From the NCBI RefSeq assembly GCF_022662195.1, contig NZ_JAKMCS010000002.1, forward strand, positions 338,905-402,904: a DNA stretch of 64,000 nt. Direction: 5' to 3'. The notes beneath the pieces are model-generated. The model saw only the letters and a program-made list of their open reading frames with translations, was not told the DNA's origin and searched no databases. The translations under genes were made by a program, and so were the position numbers. The first letter of the stretch is position 1. The number at the start of each line of letters is the position of its first letter. Source of the DNA: Aestuariivivens insulae (GTDB lineage: Bacteria; Bacteroidota; Bacteroidia; Flavobacteriales; Flavobacteriaceae). This document shows, one piece after another, positions 61,002-64,000 of this stretch.

Positions 61002-61982
61002 TTATACCAGATAGAAGAAGGTAAATACAAATACCCAAACCAAATCTACAAAGTGCCAATACAACCCTACTTTCTCTACCATTTCGTAACTTTTACGTCT
61101 TTCGTAAGTTCCAAGAACTACATTAAAGAAAATAATGATGTTAATGACAACTCCCGAGAATACATGGAATCCATGGAATCCAGTAATGAAGAAAAAGAAA
61201 TCTGCAAACAATGGCGACCCATACTCATTAACATGAAGATTAGCACCCTCAACTACCAATTTACCGTTTTCCTTAACTTGCTTAAGCGACTCTGCTCTAG
61301 AAAGCACTGTTTTTTCACCATGCTCATCTAGCAACTGTGTTCTTACCAAAACATTTTCATGGCTTTCCAAACCAGCTATTACTTCTTCAACAGTGTAAGT
61401 TGGCAACGTTCCTTCGCTAACAAACCATAATCCATTTTTACGTTCGTGAGCTGCTCTGTCTTTATGCTCTGCCACAGCAAAATCCCTTAAAGCTACGCGA
61501 TGCCCTTCTGCATCAACAAACTGTAAAATATTGCCTCCCTTGGTCTGTATTGCCCCATAATCTCCTTTAATAAAAGTGGCCCATTCCCAAGCTTGTGAAC
61601 CAACGAAGATCAAACCTCCTATAATGGTCAAGAACATGTAAAGGGTAACTTTCGCCTTATTTAAATGATGACCAGCATCTACCGCCAACACCATAGTTAC
61701 AGACGACATAATAAGGATAAAGGTCATAAATGCCACATAAATCATTGGCAACTCCTGACCATGTAAAAATGGTACGTGGGTAAACACCTCGTCGGCAATT
61801 GGCCACGCATCAATAAATTTAAATCTTGAAAATCCGTAGGCTGCTAAAAACCCAGAAAAGGTTAATGCATCGGAAACGATGAAAAACCACATCATCATTT
61901 TACCATAACTAGCCTTTAGTGGTTCATTTCCACCACCCCATGTTTTACCTTCTGTTCCAGCATTTACAACTGTAGTACTCAT
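61002..61982 (-). CDS. Cytochrome c oxidase subunit III (long form with loop insert)
   Basis: This 326-residue membrane protein matches subunit III of heme-copper oxidases. Helices include SYGKMMMWFFIVSDALTFSGF, MIYVAFMTFILIMSSVTMVL, and a C-terminal bundle with FITGFHGFHVFSG and YWHFVDLVWVFVFTFFY. A 110-residue hydrophilic insert (about residues 145-250, between the second pair of helices) is charged and lies outside the membrane. The usual subunit III has only a short loop there. A minus-7 box lies about 30 bp upstream. It follows the shorter paralogue. Confidence 0.93.
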   Translation of the reverse strand: MSTTVVNAGTEGKTWGGGNEPLKASYGKMMMWFFIVSDALTFSGFLAAYGFSRFKFIDAWPIADEVFTHVPFLHGQELPMIYVAFMTFILIMSSVTMVLAVDAGHHLNKAKVTLYMFLTIIGGLIFVGSQAWEWATFIKGDYGAIQTKGGNILQFVDAEGHRVALRDFAVAEHKDRAAHERKNGLWFVSEGTLPTYTVEEVIAGLESHENVLVRTQLLDEHGEKTVLSRAESLKQVKENGKLVVEGANLHVNEYGSPLFADFFFFITGFHGFHVFSGVVINIIIFFNVVLGTYERRKSYEMVEKVGLYWHFVDLVWVFVFTFFYLV

Positions 61983-62011
61983 ATATAATGGTTGTTATTT
62001 AAAAAGTTGCA

Positions 62012-62019
62012 CAAAAATA
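62012..62019 (-). promoter_or_regulatory. Minus-7 box upstream of the long subunit III gene
   Basis: TATTTTTG on the minus strand fits TAnnTTTG, 30 bp before the start. A degenerate minus-33 (TTTCG) is at about the right distance (17-bp gap). Confidence 0.4.
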
Positions 62020-62119
62020 ATCATTTTATTTATTAACGAAAGAAACATCCAACAATAAATTATGGTTCTAAATAAATATCTAAATGGAAGTTTCTTTAAT
62101 CCTTTAAAAACAATAGTAT

Positions 62120-62701
62120 CTATCTAAAAAAATATAAAAACAAAAAGAGTAGCACCCACAATAGATCTAAAAAGTGCCAAAAGGTTGCAGCAAGTTCAAA
62201 ACCAAGTAAATTAGTAGGAGTGTACTTTTGCTTTAAATGCTTATAAACCACTACCCCCAAACAAACTAAGCCCACAACAACATGCAGGATATGCATAAAT
62301 GCTATAATAAAAATAAAGGTCATAGTAATATTACTGGTAGGACCCGTAAAATGGTACCCACTGCCAATAATTTCACCAAAGGCTATAAATTGGTTATAAA
62401 TAAAAGCCAAACCTAAAGCCAGTGTTAACATTAAAAACAAGGTTGTTTTAGACCTATCTCCATGTTTTAAGGCTCTTTTGGCCAAAATAAACGTCACACT
62501 ACTAACTATTATAATGAACACACTTACAATAAATGCATTGGGTAAATCGAAGTTATTTAACCAATCTGGTCTGGACTTACTTACAATGTAGGCACTTGTC
62601 CATCCCGCAAAGGTCATAATCAATGAAACGATCCCAAACCAAAGCATCATTTTCTTTGCCCTGTTATTCTTTTCTTCTAATGTTCCTTGAGTTAAATCCA
62701 T
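62120..62701 (-). CDS. Cytochrome c oxidase subunit III (short form)
   Basis: This 193-residue membrane protein has five helices, with MMLWFGIVSLIMTFAGWTSAYI at the start and FAYMH-like IAFMHILHVVVGLVCLGVVVY and FWHFLDLLWVLLFLFLYF at the end, matching subunit III of caa3/aa3 oxidases. It lies 1 bp after the cyoE gene on the same strand. The longer subunit III gene follows. A pair of subunit III genes is common in flavobacteria. Confidence 0.93.
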   Translation of the reverse strand: MDLTQGTLEEKNNRAKKMMLWFGIVSLIMTFAGWTSAYIVSKSRPDWLNNFDLPNAFIVSVFIIIVSSVTFILAKRALKHGDRSKTTLFLMLTLALGLAFIYNQFIAFGEIIGSGYHFTGPTSNITMTFIFIIAFMHILHVVVGLVCLGVVVYKHLKQKYTPTNLLGFELAATFWHFLDLLWVLLFLFLYFFR

Positions 62702-62702
62702 T

Positions 62703-63596
62703 TTAGTTTATAAATTTATCGACCACATATACTATTTGTACCAGCGAAATGTAAGACACACTCACCAACATTAATTGCTTTGCCGCCTTTTCGGTCATAA
62801 TATTAAACAAGCGGATCGCATAATATAGCATCCACACTCCCAAAAGCAATACAATAACGGCAGCTACAATAGATAATTGCAGCTTACCCGTAAACCCAAA
62901 AACAGGTATTATAGAAACCAGCATGGTCCAAATACTGTACATTATGGTTTGTACTGCGGTCCCTTTATCCTGTTTGCCTGTAGGCAACATGTAAAATCCT
63001 GCCTTTTCATAATCGTTATATAAAAACCAGCCTATGGCCCAGAAATGGGGAAACTGCCAAAAAAACTGAAGCGCAAACAATGTTCCCGGTTCTATTCCAA
63101 AATCGTTGGTAGCCGCCACCCACCCTAACATAAATGGTATGGCACCTGGGATAGCGCCCACAAAAACGGCCAAAGAAGTTTTGGTTTTTAAGGGTGTATA
63201 TACACAGGTATATAAAAATATGGATATGGCACCAAACATTGCCGTTTGCTTGTTAATGGTATACAGAATAACAATCCCAAGAATGGTAAAAATCGCTGCT
63301 ATAACAAATGCCGTATTAACCGACATGCGCCCTGCCGGTATGGGCCTGTTCTTGGTGCGGTCCATTAAGGCATCAAGATCCTTTTCTATAATTTGATTAA
63401 AGGCATTGGAAGCCCCTACCATAAAATAGCCCCCTAAAGCCAATAAAATTAAAGTTTTATAATCTACCGTTTCAACACCCAGCAAATAGCCGGCCAATGA
63501 TGAGAATACCACACTCAATGCCAATCGCATTTTTGTAATTTCCTTAAAGTCTGAAATTACAGAATGGGTTGTTAATGAAGTTTTTGAACTGCCCAA
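62703..63596 (-). CDS. cyoE: Protoheme IX farnesyltransferase (heme O synthase)
   Basis: This 297-residue polytopic prenyltransferase adds farnesyl to heme b, giving heme o for the terminal oxidase. Two Asp-rich motifs are seen: NAFNQIIEKDLDALMDRTKNRP (about residues 63-84) and the later NDYEKAGFYML. About nine transmembrane helices are predicted. It is first in the subunit III-III-IV operon and has a well-placed promoter just upstream. Confidence 0.95.
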   Translation of the reverse strand: MGSSKTSLTTHSVISDFKEITKMRLALSVVFSSLAGYLLGVETVDYKTLILLALGGYFMVGASNAFNQIIEKDLDALMDRTKNRPIPAGRMSVNTAFVIAAIFTILGIVILYTINKQTAMFGAISIFLYTCVYTPLKTKTSLAVFVGAIPGAIPFMLGWVAATNDFGIEPGTLFALQFFWQFPHFWAIGWFLYNDYEKAGFYMLPTGKQDKGTAVQTIMYSIWTMLVSIIPVFGFTGKLQLSIVAAVIVLLLGVWMLYYAIRLFNIMTEKAAKQLMLVSVSYISLVQIVYVVDKFIN

Positions 63597-63631
63597 TGTG
63601 CTTTTTATTGCTAGCTTTTTAATTGCGAGTG

Positions 63632-63662
63632 CAAAGATACTTTATTGCAGCATTTTGAGCAA
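63632..63662 (-). promoter_or_regulatory. Promoter of the cyoE-oxidase operon
   Basis: On the minus strand TTG (63662-63660), a 20-bp gap and TATCTTTG (63639-63632) match the Bacteroidota minus-33/minus-7 pattern. The minus-7 box is 35 bp before the cyoE ATG. It is the best-spaced promoter I found in the window. Confidence 0.7.
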
Positions 63663-63757
63663 TGCTTTTCATGTGTAATTTAGCCATCACCGCTTTTTTC
63701 ATGTTTGCCTAAAATAAGAGGGGTTCAGTGTTCAGTTCTTTGTTCATTGCTCTTAAT

Positions 63758-64000
63758 TCTGTTAATCAAATTTCGTTAATCTTCAATCGTTAATCTTTTA
63801 ATCATAATCAATCCCCATTCAATCTCCCATCAACCCCATCAATCACCCATCTTCAATCTTTAACCACAAAGGCCACAAAGGTTTTCACAAAGGCCACGGA
63901 GCACAGGGGTGTTCAGTGCTCTATGCTCTATGTTCTATGTTCTGTTAATCAAATTTCTTTAATCTTCAATCGTTAATCTTTTAATCATGATCAATCCCCA
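63758..64000. repeat. Non-coding duplicated 183-bp unit at the window edge
   Basis: A 60-nt stretch (63758-63817) recurs at 63941-64000 with 58 of 60 identical positions, a period of 183 bp. Between them are three CACAAAGG copies (63872-63898) and a heptad-like run (CTCTATGCTCTATGTTCTATG). The second copy is cut by the window end. The 63597-64000 stretch has no gene. Confidence 0.8.

Noticed and set aside
62120..62701. Short subunit III gene as a broken duplicate
   Set aside because: It has intact helices, normal length for the short form, and pairs of subunit III genes are usual in the group.
63872..63898. CACAAAGG copies as a CRISPR array
   Set aside because: Units are short, irregularly spaced and have no spacer pattern, and there are no cas genes.

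Overview
The window is a piece of a Bacteroidota chromosome, almost certainly a marine or environmental member of the Flavobacteriaceae. The base composition is AT-rich. Family-level markers include a SusC/SusD pair, a PorP/SprF type IX secretion protein, DUF6089 between nadK and uppS, a folK-deoxynucleoside kinase fusion, TAnnTTTG-type minus-7 promoter elements with very short leaders, and many dispersed flavobacterial intergenic palindromes. No rRNA, prophage, insertion sequence or CRISPR array was found. Two tRNA genes (Leu-UAA and Gly-GCC) are present.

Layout. 0-6 kb: a SusC-SusD-lipoprotein uptake operon, divergent from a LytTR two-component system (6.4-8.3 kb). 8.4-12.5 kb: surface-sugar genes (galE, a DegT-type sugar aminotransferase, Kdo transferase) and an Ala/Glu-rich lipoprotein. 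12.6-19.8 kb: tRNAs, mutS, a SpoU methyltransferase, a frameshifted secreted protein, folK-dNK and a queuosine-precursor transporter. 20-25 kb: an AsmA-like protein, DUF2797 and GH3. 25-29 kb: clpX, clpP, tig. 29-34 kb: small housekeeping genes, pdxJ and nadK. 34-40.5 kb: an envelope cluster (DUF6089, uppS, bamA, two Skp/OmpH proteins, murI). 40.5-45 kb: a repeat-rich block with gamma-carbonic anhydrase, a second LytTR/TPR-histidine-kinase pair and a solo GIY-YIG nuclease. 45-51.7 kb: SIMPL, PorP/SprF, a tandem Nfu protein, a DUF255 thioredoxin-domain protein and MscS. 51.7-58 kb: tsaB and a MacAB-TolC-type exporter operon. 58-63.6 kb: cytochrome c oxidase subunits III/III/IV, the heme O synthase gene, SCO, DUF420 and accessory proteins. 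The last 0.3 kb is a non-coding duplicated repeat.

How genes work together. uppS, bamA, the Skp-like chaperones and murI are a cell-envelope biogenesis block. clpX, clpP and tig form the standard protein quality-control cluster. The 58-63.6 kb block builds and matures a terminal oxidase. SusC/SusD probably import a polymer or oligomer. No degradative enzyme is encoded beside them, so the substrate cannot be named.

The most interesting signals are in the repeats. A solo GIY-YIG nuclease gene is closely bracketed by palindromic repeats sharing a CTTGTCGA core; all five copies I found in the window lie within 2.3 kb around it. A GC-rich palindrome of exactly 33 bp sits in frame inside the neighbouring response-regulator gene. 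A separate element type appears twice (15.76 and 31.1 kb) as paired hairpins with a near-constant 13-nt loop and completely different but self-complementary stems. All assignments come from reading sequence and recalled family knowledge; no database search was run.
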